Assembly: GCA_025351405.1 (NCBI GenBank)
Contig: JANXVZ010000021.1
Location: 124,001-188,000, forward strand
Source of the DNA: Sphingomonadales bacterium
GTDB taxonomy: Bacteria > Pseudomonadota > Alphaproteobacteria > Sphingomonadales > Sphingomonadaceae
Length of the DNA stretch: 64,000 nucleotides
Reading direction: 5' to 3'
Of the stretch, positions 47,166-57,316 are shown one piece after another (position 1 is the stretch's first letter; the number at the start of each line of letters is the position of its first letter). Under the pieces are notes generated by a model. The model had not been told where the DNA came from, did not search any database, and saw only the letters and a program-made list of their open reading frames with translations. A program made the translations under genes and the position numbers.

Positions 47166-48236
47166 TCATTGAGCCGGCATCCTGCGTCGATCGGTGATCG
47201 AAAAATTGGCGATGCATCGCGCGCCATTGTCGTGCTCCAGGTCAAGCCGGCCGCCAAGCTGGCGCAGCAGCGCCCGCACCAGGCCGAGCCCCGACGCCTT
47301 GCGCGCGACCGCGCTGCCGCTGAAGCCCGGACCATTGTCCTCGACGACAATCCGGATCTGGTCATGGTCGCCAAGGAACGCCACCGCGATATGCTGCTCG
47401 CCGTGTTCGGGCCTGCCGTGCTTGACGGCGTTGACCAGCAGCTCGTGGAGGATCAACGCAATCGGGATGGCGGGATCCACCGGGATGTCGATGGTGTCGA
47501 TGCGTGTCGTCGTCTTCATCGGCTGCCGGGTCAGGCCCGATACGCCCTTGACCAGATTGTCCACCAGGGCATCGGAGCTGATCGTTTCGAAACTGCCGGG
47601 GCCGTAAAGCAGCTGCTGAACCGCGCTGACCGCCGAGAATCGCGTTGCGGCATCGCGCAACGCAGCCTCCGCCTCGGGGCTTGCAACCTCACGGGCGGCA
47701 CCCAGCAGCATCCCGGCAAGCATCTGCATGTTGTTCTTTACCCGGTGCTGCAGCTCACGCATCAGCACCTCGCGCTCCCGCAAGGATTCCGAAAGCACGG
47801 CCTCTGCATGCTTGCGCTGGCTGATCTCGACATTGAGTTCATCCACCTGTCGGGACAGCGCGCCAAAGCGATCCTCTTGCGATTGCAGGAACCTGAGCAA
47901 GACTGCCGGCCCTGTCGCCAGCGACACGCGGTTGCCCTTGCATTTCAGATGTTCCACCCCGGCATCGGTGCGGAATTCCAGCGCCCCGATCAACGGCGCC
48001 GACGATCCGAAGCAGCGCCGAACGAACAATTCTGCGGCCTCCTTGCCGCTGCCGAGCTGGTCGAACAGGGCCTGCCCCGCCAATCCACGCCCCGCCAATC
48101 CACGCCCCGCCAATTCACCCCCAAGCCTGTGCGCCGCCGCGCGGTTCAAGCCGATGATCGTGCCATCCGGCGAGACGATCATCGCCGGCTCGTTCAGCCC
48201 TTCAAGCAGTCCGGCCGCGTCTTGCGAAAGCGACAT
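47166..48236 (-). CDS. PAS-containing sensor histidine kinase (HisKA_2/HWE type)
   Basis: This 356-residue cytoplasmic kinase starts MSLSQDAAGLLEGL. It has an N-terminal PAS-like domain (IVSPDGTIIGLNRAAAH), a coiled segment, the phosphoacceptor His164 in ELQHRVKNNMQML, and an HATPase with HELLVNAVKHG (264-274) and EDNGPGFSG. There are no membrane helices, so it senses something in the cytoplasm. A 15-bp tandem repeat lies in the PAS region. It sits between the methanogen-output-domain gene (2-bp gap) and the receiver gene (3-bp gap), suggesting one operon. Confidence 0.9.
   Translation of the reverse strand: MSLSQDAAGLLEGLNEPAMIVSPDGTIIGLNRAAAHRLGGELAGRGLAGRGLAGQALFDQLGSGKEAAELFVRRCFGSSAPLIGALEFRTDAGVEHLKCKGNRVSLATGPAVLLRFLQSQEDRFGALSRQVDELNVEISQRKHAEAVLSESLREREVLMRELQHRVKNNMQMLAGMLLGAAREVASPEAEAALRDAATRFSAVSAVQQLLYGPGSFETISSDALVDNLVKGVSGLTRQPMKTTTRIDTIDIPVDPAIPIALILHELLVNAVKHGRPEHGEQHIAVAFLGDHDQIRIVVEDNGPGFSGSAVARKASGLGLVRALLRQLGGRLDLEHDNGARCIANFSITDRRRMPAQ
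48074..48118 (-). repeat. Three tandem 15-bp units inside the PAS domain
   Basis: Three consecutive 15-bp units, GCCCCGCCAATCCAC on the plus strand, occupy 48074-48088, 48089-48103 and 48104-48118, the third with one mismatch. On the coding strand they encode five-residue repeats in GELAGRGLAGRGLAGQ, residues about 40-55 of the kinase. Unit length is a multiple of three, so copy-number change by slippage would leave the frame intact. Confidence 0.9.
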
Positions 48237-48238
48237 GG

Positions 48239-48748
48239 TCAACGCTCGTGATACCCGCGTGCCGTGTGTGGGACATCGTCGCTGGCGCGAAGATAGACGG
48301 TGACCCGGCATTCGGGGTGGCCTGCTGCAATCGTGTGTTCCAGATCGACCGCGGCATAGCCGAGGTTCTGTGCGGCAATGTGGCCAAAGACATTGGAGGT
48401 CATCATGCAAAGCGAGGGTCGGTCGCGCACCAGCGCGCCGAACGGGCAGGCGCGGTTACCGAGGACGATGCGGTCCTCGGTCTCCTCCAGGATAAAAAAA
48501 TCGCCCTGGATGCGGCGTTTGAGATCGACAAGGACATCGCCCACCTGTTCGCGCGTCAAACGGTCGACCGCGAAGGCGCGGCGATAGTCGCGATCGATCT
48601 GCTCGCCCACCGCGGCGCCCACGACGCTGATATAGCCTGAGGCATCATCAAGGCCGACGACCTGCTGCAGCGTGCCGGCAAGCTCCCGGATCAGCGTGCG
48701 GGTGAACAGGTCGCGTTCAAGCGGGATATTCAGCTCCGATGCCTGCAT
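48239..48748 (-). CDS. Methanogen-output-domain-like protein
   Basis: This 169-residue protein resembles the methanogen output domain 1 family, often found next to HWE histidine kinases in alphaproteobacteria. It has [20 protein letters not shown], a [10 protein letters not shown] motif with a conserved cysteine (near 101), and [19 protein letters not shown]. Ligand or enzymatic role is not known. The ATG at 48748-48746 was chosen because AAGGAG lies 8 bp upstream; in-frame ATGs further upstream lack one. It leads the kinase and receiver genes. Confidence 0.75.
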   Translation of the reverse strand: MQASELNIPLERDLFTRTLIRELAGTLQQVVGLDDASGYISVVGAAVGEQIDRDYRRAFAVDRLTREQVGDVLVDLKRRIQGDFFILEETEDRIVLGNRACPFGALVRDRPSLCMMTSNVFGHIAAQNLGYAAVDLEHTIAAGHPECRVTVYLRASDDVPHTARGYHER

Positions 48749-49002
48749 TGCAGTAACTCCTTGCGCCCCAACATCGCTCATCGGCACCGTGAGCAACGAT
48801 CATGTCGTCGTCGAACCAGCGTCCAGCCCTGTGTTCGACCCTTGTTCATCGTCAAAGCCCCAACCACGCCCAAAGGTTGCGAATCGGCAGCAACACAAAC
48901 GAAAAACCGCCTCCGAATGGCGCAAAACCGGCGCTTGGCCACGTTGCGGCGAGCAATCGGCCGGAATCCATGTCGATCACGCCCGCTTTTCGCCGTCGGC
49001 GG

Positions 49003-50016
49003 CTAGCACTGCAGGCGATCCTTCCGCATCGTCAGCGTCGCGACCAGGCCCGAAGGTTGCCAATCATAGGCAAGGCCCCCCCCGAACTGGGTAGCAACAC
49101 TGCGGACGATCATCCGGCTGCCGAAACCCTGCATCACAGGCACCCCGACGATTTCAGGCCCGCCTGTTTCCGCCCACACCAACTGGACCTCATCGCCTTC
49201 GGTGCGGCCCGATACATCAAGGATGCCCTCCGGGGATGACAGCGCCCCGTGCTTCACCGAATTGGTGGCGAGTTCGTGGATCACCATCGCCAGCGTTGTT
49301 GCGGCGCGTTCCCCGACGCCCATCCGCGGAACCGCGACCCGCAGGCGGCCGGAAAAGGCCGCGGTGTCCTCGTATGGGGATAAAAGAATTGCCAGCAAGT
49401 CGCCCAGCAGTGCGGCCTTTCCCTGCTCTCCGGGCAATGGCCGGACAAGGTCGTGGGCACGACCGAGCGACGTCAGCCTTTGTGTCAGCTGGCGGGTCAT
49501 GTCCTCGATGGAGGACGACGAACGCGAGGTGAATTCGGTCAGTCCGGCGGCGATGGCCAGCAGGTTCTTGACGCGGTGGCTCATCTCGCCGGCTAGCAAC
49601 TCGCTGCCTTCCTCCGCCTGTTTCCGGCCGGTCACATCAAGAAACACGCCGAACATGGCACGATCGACGACCCCCGCGTCCGCACCCTGACCCCGTGCGG
49701 AAATCCACCGGATATCGGCACCGAGCAGGATCCGGAAGTCGATTTCATACGAGCCGGCAACGGACCGCGTCGCCGTGAAACCGGCGCGGACGCGGTCCCG
49801 GTCGGCGGGATGGATATGGGCCGACAATTGTTCGAAGCTGACAACCTCGGACCAGGGCAGTCCCCACAGGTCGAAGCCGCGCCGATCCATGGCAAAACGG
49901 TCATCGTCGAGATTCCACGACCATAGGGCGACACGGGCGGCATCTACCGCAAGGCGAAGATGTTCCGGGCCCCAGACCTGTAGCGGGTTGTCGCCTGCAA
50001 ACACGCCAGTCTCCAC
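49003..50016 (-). CDS. PAS-containing sensor histidine kinase (HWE type)
   Basis: This 337-residue kinase has a PAS fold (about residues 20-130: RLAVDAARVALWSWNL, DFRILLGADIRWISARG), then GRKQAEEGSELL, His147 in EMSHRVKNLLAI, and HELATNSVKHGAL in the ATPase domain. There is no membrane segment. The start is a GTG at 50016-50014; a second GTG at 50004-50002 has a GGAG about 6 bp upstream and may be the real one. It is separated from the methanogen-output-domain operon by 254 bp and may be transcribed on its own. Confidence 0.87.
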   Translation of the reverse strand: METGVFAGDNPLQVWGPEHLRLAVDAARVALWSWNLDDDRFAMDRRGFDLWGLPWSEVVSFEQLSAHIHPADRDRVRAGFTATRSVAGSYEIDFRILLGADIRWISARGQGADAGVVDRAMFGVFLDVTGRKQAEEGSELLAGEMSHRVKNLLAIAAGLTEFTSRSSSSIEDMTRQLTQRLTSLGRAHDLVRPLPGEQGKAALLGDLLAILLSPYEDTAAFSGRLRVAVPRMGVGERAATTLAMVIHELATNSVKHGALSSPEGILDVSGRTEGDEVQLVWAETGGPEIVGVPVMQGFGSRMIVRSVATQFGGGLAYDWQPSGLVATLTMRKDRLQC

Positions 50017-50424
50017 TGTTCGCTGTGCCTTTCGCCCTGCCGGAAAGGACCTTGTCGTGCCTCGTTGTCGCGCGTTTCAACCGGCCATTCGCCCTCAAGA
50101 ATATCCGCCGGGCTGTCAAGGGCAATTTCGGGCCACGGCTGCACTGGAGCTGCGCCTGTCCTACATGGGTCCGAACCGCTATCGTTGGTGCGGGAGTGCA
50201 CGGTCGCATCGTCCGCCCGCGACCGCACCATGCCGCCAGCTGCGGAGGCCATAACGGCCGGTGCGCCGAGGCAGGTGCGGATCGGAAGGTCAGTAAAATG
50301 CCTCCTGGGGGTGACTTTCCAGATAATATCCAGGGAAATCAATGCGTGCGAAAGGTCAGTTTTTCCTACAGGAGCAGGCGGGATGGCAAGCCGGCGAGGT
50401 GCAACCATGCCGCGGACCCGGCGC
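50017..50424. other. 408-bp non-coding gap
   Basis: Between the second HWE kinase and the frame-disrupted gene I see no convincing coding sequence on either strand. Open frames here are short and of biased composition. A minus-strand TTGACA near 50120 could be a -35 box for the kinase, but no good -10 follows at the right distance. Confidence 0.5.
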
Positions 50425-50794
50425 CTATCGTGCTGCAGCCGCCGGGGTTTGCATGACCGCCTTGCCGGTTTTGGCGTCGATCTGGACGCCGGAGTTGCCG
50501 TCCGCTGCGACCGTGAATTCCGGCATCTTGAGCTGGCTCGATTTGATGTTGCCCATCGTCGCCGGGTCCGTAATATTTCATCAGCTGGACGAGATCGGTC
50601 GACACGCCGCCGACATCCATCCAGTTGCGGATTTCGCGCCGGGCCGCGGCGGGGGATGTGGCCGGGCCGGGCAGGGGATCGGCCGACCATGCAACCGGCC
50701 GCGCCGCGATGGCACCGTCGGTTACTGCCATGCCGGTTTTGGCATCGACCGGCAGCGACACGTGCTGCTGGATGATCTGCCACTTGCCGCGCAT
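50425..50794 (-). pseudogene. Frame-disrupted gene for a small protein, unknown
   Basis: From an ATG at 50794-50792 (AAGGGG 7 bp upstream) the frame reads MRGKWQIIQQHVSLPVDAKTG and on to LVQLMKYYGP. At the CCC run (plus GGG at 50564-50566) dropping one base moves into the frame reading TMGNIKSSQLKMPEFTVAAD and then VQIDAKTGKAVMQTPAAAAR, ending at a stop at 50425-50427. The repeated (V/I)DAKTG motif on both sides supports the two parts being one protein of about 123 residues. Either a real 1-bp insertion or an assembly error splits it. Function unknown. Confidence 0.6.
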
Positions 50795-50806
50795 GATCAT
50801 TCCCCT

Positions 50807-51126
50807 TCAAGGCGCCGGACTGCCGGCGCAGCGGTCGAAATCGATGCCGGCAGGCACGCTGGCGGCAACGCGAACCACCCTGGCGGCAATCGATCCGTTG
50901 CGCGGCTGCCCAAAGATAGGGTCATGGTCGACTGCGGCGCCGACGCCGACGATGCCGTGGCGCTGCAATTCCAAGTTGGGGAAATTGGCGATCAGCGTCT
51001 GCTGGCAAATGGGGTGCATGGGCACAGCGTCCCGTCCGCCCCGGCTCTTTGGCACAGGATGGTGCCATATGATGGTCTTGCCCAGGGCCGACCGCAAAGC
51101 CAGCAGACCACTGCGATTGCCGGCAC
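50807..51126 (-). pseudogene. HNH endonuclease, frame-disrupted
   Basis: Two frames on the minus strand together give an HNH-nuclease. The first has VVCWLCGRP (zinc CxxC) ending near 51081-51090. A missing base shifts into the frame that reads LGKTIIWHHPVPKSRGG with the HH nuclease core, then VPMHPICQQTLIANFPNLEL with the second zinc ligand. The end past NLELQRHG is less like the family and may also be degraded. Its start may be a GTG at 51126. It lies just upstream of tRNA-Lys. Confidence 0.65.
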
Positions 51127-51225
51127 CTCCTCCTGCTGACGAATGTCGCCATAGGGATCGTGCCTCGAACGATCGCATGCGATCGGCCGCAGTCGCAAAA
51201 GGAATATTATCTGAGGATCTGAAGA

Positions 51226-51301
<76 letters not shown>

Positions 51302-51375
51302 GTGCACGAGCAGCCTTGGCGGGCTTTGCGTGGAGGCGGGCGATTAGCAGCGGCTTGCCGGCTTGTCCAGCGGCT

Positions 51376-52479
51376 TCATCGTTGGGGGCGGGTGTTTTCG
51401 CGTGCTATGCCCATGATCAGGCCGAGCAGGATCAGCACGGTCATCATCGCCGAGCCACCATAGCTGATCAACGGCAGCGGGATGCCGACGACGGGGGCGA
51501 GGCCCATCACCATCATCATGTTGATGGCGAGATAGAAGAACAGGGTCGCGGTGAGACCCATTGCCAGCAGGCGCTGGAACTGCCCCCTGGCGCGCATCGC
51601 GACGCTGATTCCCCAGGCGAGGATGATGCCGAAGCCGATGATGATGAACATGCCGCCGAGGAAGCCCCATTCCTCGGACATGGTGGCGAAGATGAAATCG
51701 GTGTGAAGCTCGGGCAGGTAATCCAGGTGGCTCTGGGTGCCCTGCAGGAAGCCTTTGCCGACAAGGCCGCCCGAACCGATGGCGATCTTCGACTGGGTGA
51801 TGTGGTAGCCCGCGCCGAGGGGGTCCGATGCCGGGTCGAGAAAGATCAGCACGCGCTTGCGCTGATAATCGTGCAGCAGGTTCCACGCGACCGGCAACGC
51901 TGCCGCAACCGCCAGCCCGGCGCCGGCGAACAGCCACAGCCGCACCCCCGCGAGGAACAGCAGGATGACCCCGCCGAAGGTAATCGACAGCGCGGTGCCC
52001 AGATCGGGCTGGAGCATCACCAGCGCCGCCGGCATGGCAATCATGGCGAGGGGTGGCCAAAGCGCCATGGGCCTGGTTTCATAACCCCGCGGCAGGAAAT
52101 GATAATAGCGCGCCAGCGCCAGCACGATGGCGAGCTTCATGAACTCCGACGGCTGCAACTGGATAATCCCGAGGTCGAGCCAACGCTGGCTGCCACCGCC
52201 GACCCGCCCCAGAATTTCGACCCCCACCAACGACAGCAGCACCGCGCCGTAGAAGGGCCAGGCGATGCGCAGCCAGAATTCCGGCCTGACTTGGGCGAGT
52301 GCCAGCATGGCGACCAGCAGGACGAGGAGGCGGATGCCCTGTTTCAACGCCCAGGGGCTGAGCGATCCTCCGGCTGCCGAATAGAGCACGACCAGCCCGA
52401 AGCTGCCGAGCGCGGCGATGACCAGCACGATACCCCAGGGCAGCCGGCTGAGTTCGCGAAGCCAGGGTCCGTTGAACAT
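51376..52479 (-). CDS. rodA: Rod-shape SEDS glycosyltransferase RodA
   Basis: RodA is the SEDS-family peptidoglycan polymerase of the elongasome, working with PBP2. The 367-residue protein has about ten membrane segments and family motifs WLDLGIIQLQPSEFMKLA, LVMLQPDLGTALSITFGG, KIAIGSGGLVGKGFLQGTQ, and GIPLPLISYGGSAM. It is last in the mreB-mreC-mreD-mrdA-rodA set on the minus strand, separated from mrdA by 3 bp. Confidence 0.95.
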   Translation of the reverse strand: MFNGPWLRELSRLPWGIVLVIAALGSFGLVVLYSAAGGSLSPWALKQGIRLLVLLVAMLALAQVRPEFWLRIAWPFYGAVLLSLVGVEILGRVGGGSQRWLDLGIIQLQPSEFMKLAIVLALARYYHFLPRGYETRPMALWPPLAMIAMPAALVMLQPDLGTALSITFGGVILLFLAGVRLWLFAGAGLAVAAALPVAWNLLHDYQRKRVLIFLDPASDPLGAGYHITQSKIAIGSGGLVGKGFLQGTQSHLDYLPELHTDFIFATMSEEWGFLGGMFIIIGFGIILAWGISVAMRARGQFQRLLAMGLTATLFFYLAINMMMVMGLAPVVGIPLPLISYGGSAMMTVLILLGLIMGIARENTRPQR

Positions 52480-52482
52480 GCC

Positions 52483-54477
52483 CTAGCCGTCGTCCCGTGG
52501 CTGGTCAGGCGCATCGTTGGGACTCGCCGGGGCCGGGTTGGGCGACGGTGCATCGTTGCGCAGCCAGGCGGGCATGAGCTTTTCTTCCTCTGCGGCGCGG
52601 ACTGCGGCGGCTTCGGCGCGGGCAACTTCGGCACGCTTGGCGGCCAGTGCGCGTTCGATGGGCTCCAGGGCCTTCAGCGCGCGTTCGGGCTCGAACAGAT
52701 AGGTCAGTACGTCCTTGGCGATCGGCGCTGCATATTTGCCGCCGGCGATGCCGTGTTCCAGGATGATGCTGACCGCGTAACGCGGACTTTCGGTGGGGGC
52801 AAAGGCAACGAACAGCGCATGGTCGCGCTGCTTCCAATCCAGCGATTCGTTTTTCTTGACGCCATGCTTGCGTTCCTCGGCGGTGATGCGGCGCACCTGG
52901 GCCGTGCCGGTCTTGCCGGCGATATGGACGCCCTCGATGGGGGATTTGGCCGCCTTGGCCGTGCCGATACCGGCGTTGACGACATCGAACATCCCCTGCC
53001 GCACGATGGCGAGGTGGTCCTCCGGAATGCCCAGGCTGGGGAACACCGGCGCGGGGCCATTGGCGATCAGGCGCGGTTCGATCGCCAGACCGCTGGCAAT
53101 CCGCGCTGTCATGACGGCGAGCTGCAGCGGATTGACGATGATATAACCCTGGCCGATCGAGCAGTTGAGTGTTTCACCCGGCGTCCATGATTTCTTGTAG
53201 CGGCGCAGCTTCCATGCACTGTCCGGCACCAGCCCGGCGGCCTGGCCTGCCAACGGCAGTTCGTATTTGGCGCCCAGTCCCAGCCTGCGCGCCATGGTGG
53301 CGATGGCGTCGATGCCGGTGGCGCGGCCAAAGGCGTAAAAATACACATCACAGCTTTTGGGCAGGGCGGTGTGCATGTTGACCGGGCCGTGGCCGCGCCG
53401 GCTATGGCAATGCCAGGTGTTGTTGCCGAGCTTGTAGCTGCCGGTGCAGCGCACGCTGTCCTCGGGGTTGGTGCCCTGGCCGAGCGCGGCCAGCGCCGTG
53501 ATCATCTTGAAGGTCGACCCGGGGGGATAAAGGCCCATCGCGCTTTTGTTGATCAGGGGGTGATGGTCGTCCTCCTGCAGCGATTTCCACAGCGCGGCAG
53601 GAACCCGGGTGGAAAAGACGTTGGGGTCATAGGCCGGCATCGAGACCATGGTGAGGATGTCGCCGGTCAGGCAATCGATGACGATGACACTGGCGCTGTT
53701 GTCGCCCAGCCGCCGTGCCGTATAGCTTTGCAGGTCGCGGTCAATCGTCAGTTTCAACGTTTCGCCGGGCGTATCGGGGCGGGTGTCGAGTTCGCGCACG
53801 ACGCGGCCACGCGCCGTCACCTCGACACGGCGCGCGCCTGCCTTGCCGCGCAACGGCTTGTCCTCATGCCGCTCGATGCCGTCCTTGCCGATGCGAAAAC
53901 CGGGGAAAATCAGCAGCGGGTCTTTTTGCAGCTTGTACTGATCGGGTGTGGGAGCACCGACATAACCGAGGAGATGGGCGAAATGATCGGCTTCGGGGTA
54001 GACCCGGCTGAAGGCGCGGATCGGTTGCAGGCCGGGCAGATCGACGACATGGACGTTCAGCGACGCGAACGCCGCCCAATCCAGATTGCGCGCCACTTCG
54101 ACGGGCATGAATTTTGGCTGGATGGCGAAATCGGCGCGGATGCGGAGCTGGTCTTCGAGGCTGAGCGGCAGCACCTTGCCGATCGCCGCCAGCGTTGCAT
54201 CGAGATCGGTGATCTGTTCGGGGATGAGTTCCAGGCGATAATCCGGGCGGTTGAGGGCCAGGGGCTTGCCGGCCCGATCGACGATCCAGCCGCGGCGGGG
54301 CGGAATGAGGCGAAGCTGGACACGGTTTTCCTCCGACGCCATCTGGTAGCGCTGGCCTTCGAAAATGCTGAGATCCGCCATCCGCGCCGCCAGCGCCGTG
54401 CCGACAAGGCCCATGCTGCCGCCGAGCACGAAGGCGCGGCGGCTAAAGCTTTGTTCGCGTTCGGATTCGGTGCTCAT
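52483..54477 (-). CDS. mrdA: Penicillin-binding protein 2
   Basis: PBP2 is the class B transpeptidase of the rod-shape elongation complex. The 664-residue protein has an N-terminal anchor (about residues 15-35), a dimerisation domain, and transpeptidase motifs PPGSTFKMITALA (Ser near 320), SCDVYFYAFG, and KTGTAQVRRI. The C-terminus is Arg/Ala/Glu-rich and disordered-looking. Between mreD and rodA, it fits the conserved mre-mrd order. Confidence 0.95.
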   Translation of the reverse strand: MSTESEREQSFSRRAFVLGGSMGLVGTALAARMADLSIFEGQRYQMASEENRVQLRLIPPRRGWIVDRAGKPLALNRPDYRLELIPEQITDLDATLAAIGKVLPLSLEDQLRIRADFAIQPKFMPVEVARNLDWAAFASLNVHVVDLPGLQPIRAFSRVYPEADHFAHLLGYVGAPTPDQYKLQKDPLLIFPGFRIGKDGIERHEDKPLRGKAGARRVEVTARGRVVRELDTRPDTPGETLKLTIDRDLQSYTARRLGDNSASVIVIDCLTGDILTMVSMPAYDPNVFSTRVPAALWKSLQEDDHHPLINKSAMGLYPPGSTFKMITALAALGQGTNPEDSVRCTGSYKLGNNTWHCHSRRGHGPVNMHTALPKSCDVYFYAFGRATGIDAIATMARRLGLGAKYELPLAGQAAGLVPDSAWKLRRYKKSWTPGETLNCSIGQGYIIVNPLQLAVMTARIASGLAIEPRLIANGPAPVFPSLGIPEDHLAIVRQGMFDVVNAGIGTAKAAKSPIEGVHIAGKTGTAQVRRITAEERKHGVKKNESLDWKQRDHALFVAFAPTESPRYAVSIILEHGIAGGKYAAPIAKDVLTYLFEPERALKALEPIERALAAKRAEVARAEAAAVRAAEEEKLMPAWLRNDAPSPNPAPASPNDAPDQPRDDG

Positions 54478-54508
54478 CGGTTGAACCGGCAGCGGCAGCC
54501 CGTGCGCA

Positions 54509-55051
54509 TTACTGGCGCAGCCCGAAGGCGCGGCGCTGGACCCAGCCGCACAGCCACACCACCGGCGGATAGGCGAGCGCGCTGGTCAGCACCTGCCAGC
54601 CCATCGCCAGCAACGGCACCGGGCGGCCGGCAAGGGCCATCAATTGCCATGTGAGGAGTGCAGACCCGGCGATGACACCCGTCGCGACGGCCCAGTCGAA
54701 GCGGTGGGCGTGGTGGCCATAGCGTGCCTCGAAGCTGCGCACGAACAGCGCCGCAACAGCAAAGCCCGTCGCGTTGACACCGAGTGGCTGGGCGAACAGC
54801 ATATCGGCGACCAGGCCCAGCAAGAACGCCAGCCAGGGCGGCATGAGACCCGGCTGGAAAGTCGCCCAGACGAATATGCCGAGCAGGCCGAGTTGGGGAA
54901 ACACCGGCATCGGCAGCAGCACCGGGGCGGTCATCAACAGCAGCAGCGCCAGCGTCACCAGCGCCGGCACCGCCAGCCGCCAATGGCCGATCCAGTAGCG
55001 GCGGCGCTCGCGGGGGCTCATCAGCCGGAGCGGCGGGACCGAGCCGATCAT
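54509..55051 (-). CDS. mreD: Rod shape-determining protein MreD
   Basis: MreD is a small inner-membrane protein of the elongasome. The 180-residue protein has five or so membrane segments and the typical PMPVFPQLGLLGIFVWATFQPGL and FLLGLVADMLFAQPLG stretches. Its start at 55051-55049 overlaps the mreC stop as ATGA, confirming the frame and the operon. The mrdA gene follows after 31 bp. Confidence 0.92.
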   Translation of the reverse strand: MIGSVPPLRLMSPRERRRYWIGHWRLAVPALVTLALLLLMTAPVLLPMPVFPQLGLLGIFVWATFQPGLMPPWLAFLLGLVADMLFAQPLGVNATGFAVAALFVRSFEARYGHHAHRFDWAVATGVIAGSALLTWQLMALAGRPVPLLAMGWQVLTSALAYPPVVWLCGWVQRRAFGLRQ

Positions 55052-56004
55052 GGGTTGGCCGGCACTATGACGGGGGCCGCCACCGGCACCTTGGCACCGC
55101 TGCGCCGCGCCTCGATGGGCACCGGTGCCAGTGTCGTTGCAGGGGTGTCGGCAGCGGGCAGCGGCAACCACGCGGCCTCGATGTTCACGAACGCCGCACC
55201 GACCGGGGTTGCGGCGGGGCGGACCAGCGCCGGGTCACCATCGGCGCGGATGATGGTTCCCACCGGAACGCCGGGCGGGTAGACGCCGCCATCGCCCGAG
55301 GTAACGAGCCGGTCGCCGACGCGCAGCGGCACGTCGGCGCCAACGCGATCCTGGAGTTCCAGCGACGGCGTGTTGACCCCCACCGCCAGCGCCGATTGAC
55401 CGGTTCGCACGACCATCACTGGCACCCGGCTGGCGGGATCGGTGAGCAGCAATACGCGTGCGGCACCGATGCCGGTTTCCAGCGTTCGCCCGATCAGCCC
55501 GGCGGCGCCGATGACCGGCTGGCCGGGCTTTATGCCATCGCTGCTGCCCGCCGAAACCATGGCGGTCCGCACGACCGATCCCGAGGTCGCGCTGACGATG
55601 CGGACGGTGGCGATGAGCGTGCGTTCCGGCACCCGGACCCGCGCGACGCGCTTGAGTTGCACCAGTGCCAGCCGATCTGCCGCGGCACGCTGCAGTTCCG
55701 CGTGCGCCGCGGCGAGTTCGCCCTCCAACCGGCGATTGCGGTCGACGGCACCGAAATAGTCGCCGCCCCAATCGATGGCCCGTCCCACGCCGTCGAAGGG
55801 TGCGCGGACAACGCTCCAGGCCGGCGTCACGAGGTCGAGCAGGACTCCGCGCATCCGCTGCCCGGCGTCCGGGTTGACCCTGCCGATCAGCAGCAGGAGC
55901 AAGCCGAAGGCGATTACCGCACCCGACACCACCGCACTCACCAGCGCGAGATTCTGATCTCGGCGCATGGCGCTCGACCTGCGGGGCGAGGGCGTCCAGT
56001 CCAT
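55048..56004 (-). CDS. mreC: Rod shape-determining protein MreC
   Basis: MreC is a bitopic protein that links MreB and the synthases in the periplasm. From the ATG at 56004-56002 it has 318 residues; an in-frame ATG at 56040 would add 12. An N-terminal membrane helix (about 22-42) is followed by a coiled-coil (RRLEGELAAAHAELQRAAADR) and a beta-rich domain with LVTSGDGGVYPPGVPVGTI, a family signature. The C-terminal tail is Pro/Ala-rich. It overlaps mreD by 4 bp. Confidence 0.92.
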   Translation of the reverse strand: MDWTPSPRRSSAMRRDQNLALVSAVVSGAVIAFGLLLLLIGRVNPDAGQRMRGVLLDLVTPAWSVVRAPFDGVGRAIDWGGDYFGAVDRNRRLEGELAAAHAELQRAAADRLALVQLKRVARVRVPERTLIATVRIVSATSGSVVRTAMVSAGSSDGIKPGQPVIGAAGLIGRTLETGIGAARVLLLTDPASRVPVMVVRTGQSALAVGVNTPSLELQDRVGADVPLRVGDRLVTSGDGGVYPPGVPVGTIIRADGDPALVRPAATPVGAAFVNIEAAWLPLPAADTPATTLAPVPIEARRSGAKVPVAAPVIVPANP

Positions 56005-56082
56005 GTTCGGCTTTCTAGGGGCTTTTTGCCCGTCTCGCATCCCCGGTTCTGTGCGGCGCGAAACGCCGCAGGCCGAACAATT

Positions 56083-57186
<1,104 letters not shown>

Positions 57187-57316
57187 TTAGTCGGGATGAC
57201 GCAGGGTTTGCAAGGACCGTGCCGTTTGCCACCGCTCGGCTTGACGCGGATTTGGCACAGGTTCAGCGGCGCTTTGAGTGGCGGGGCGGGGCGGTCTGTT
57301 CTAGAGACAGCATCAG

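Noticed and set aside
50100-50130. A sigma-70 promoter with a perfect TTGACA on the minus strand
   Set aside because: The -10 region at 16-18 bp spacing is not convincing.
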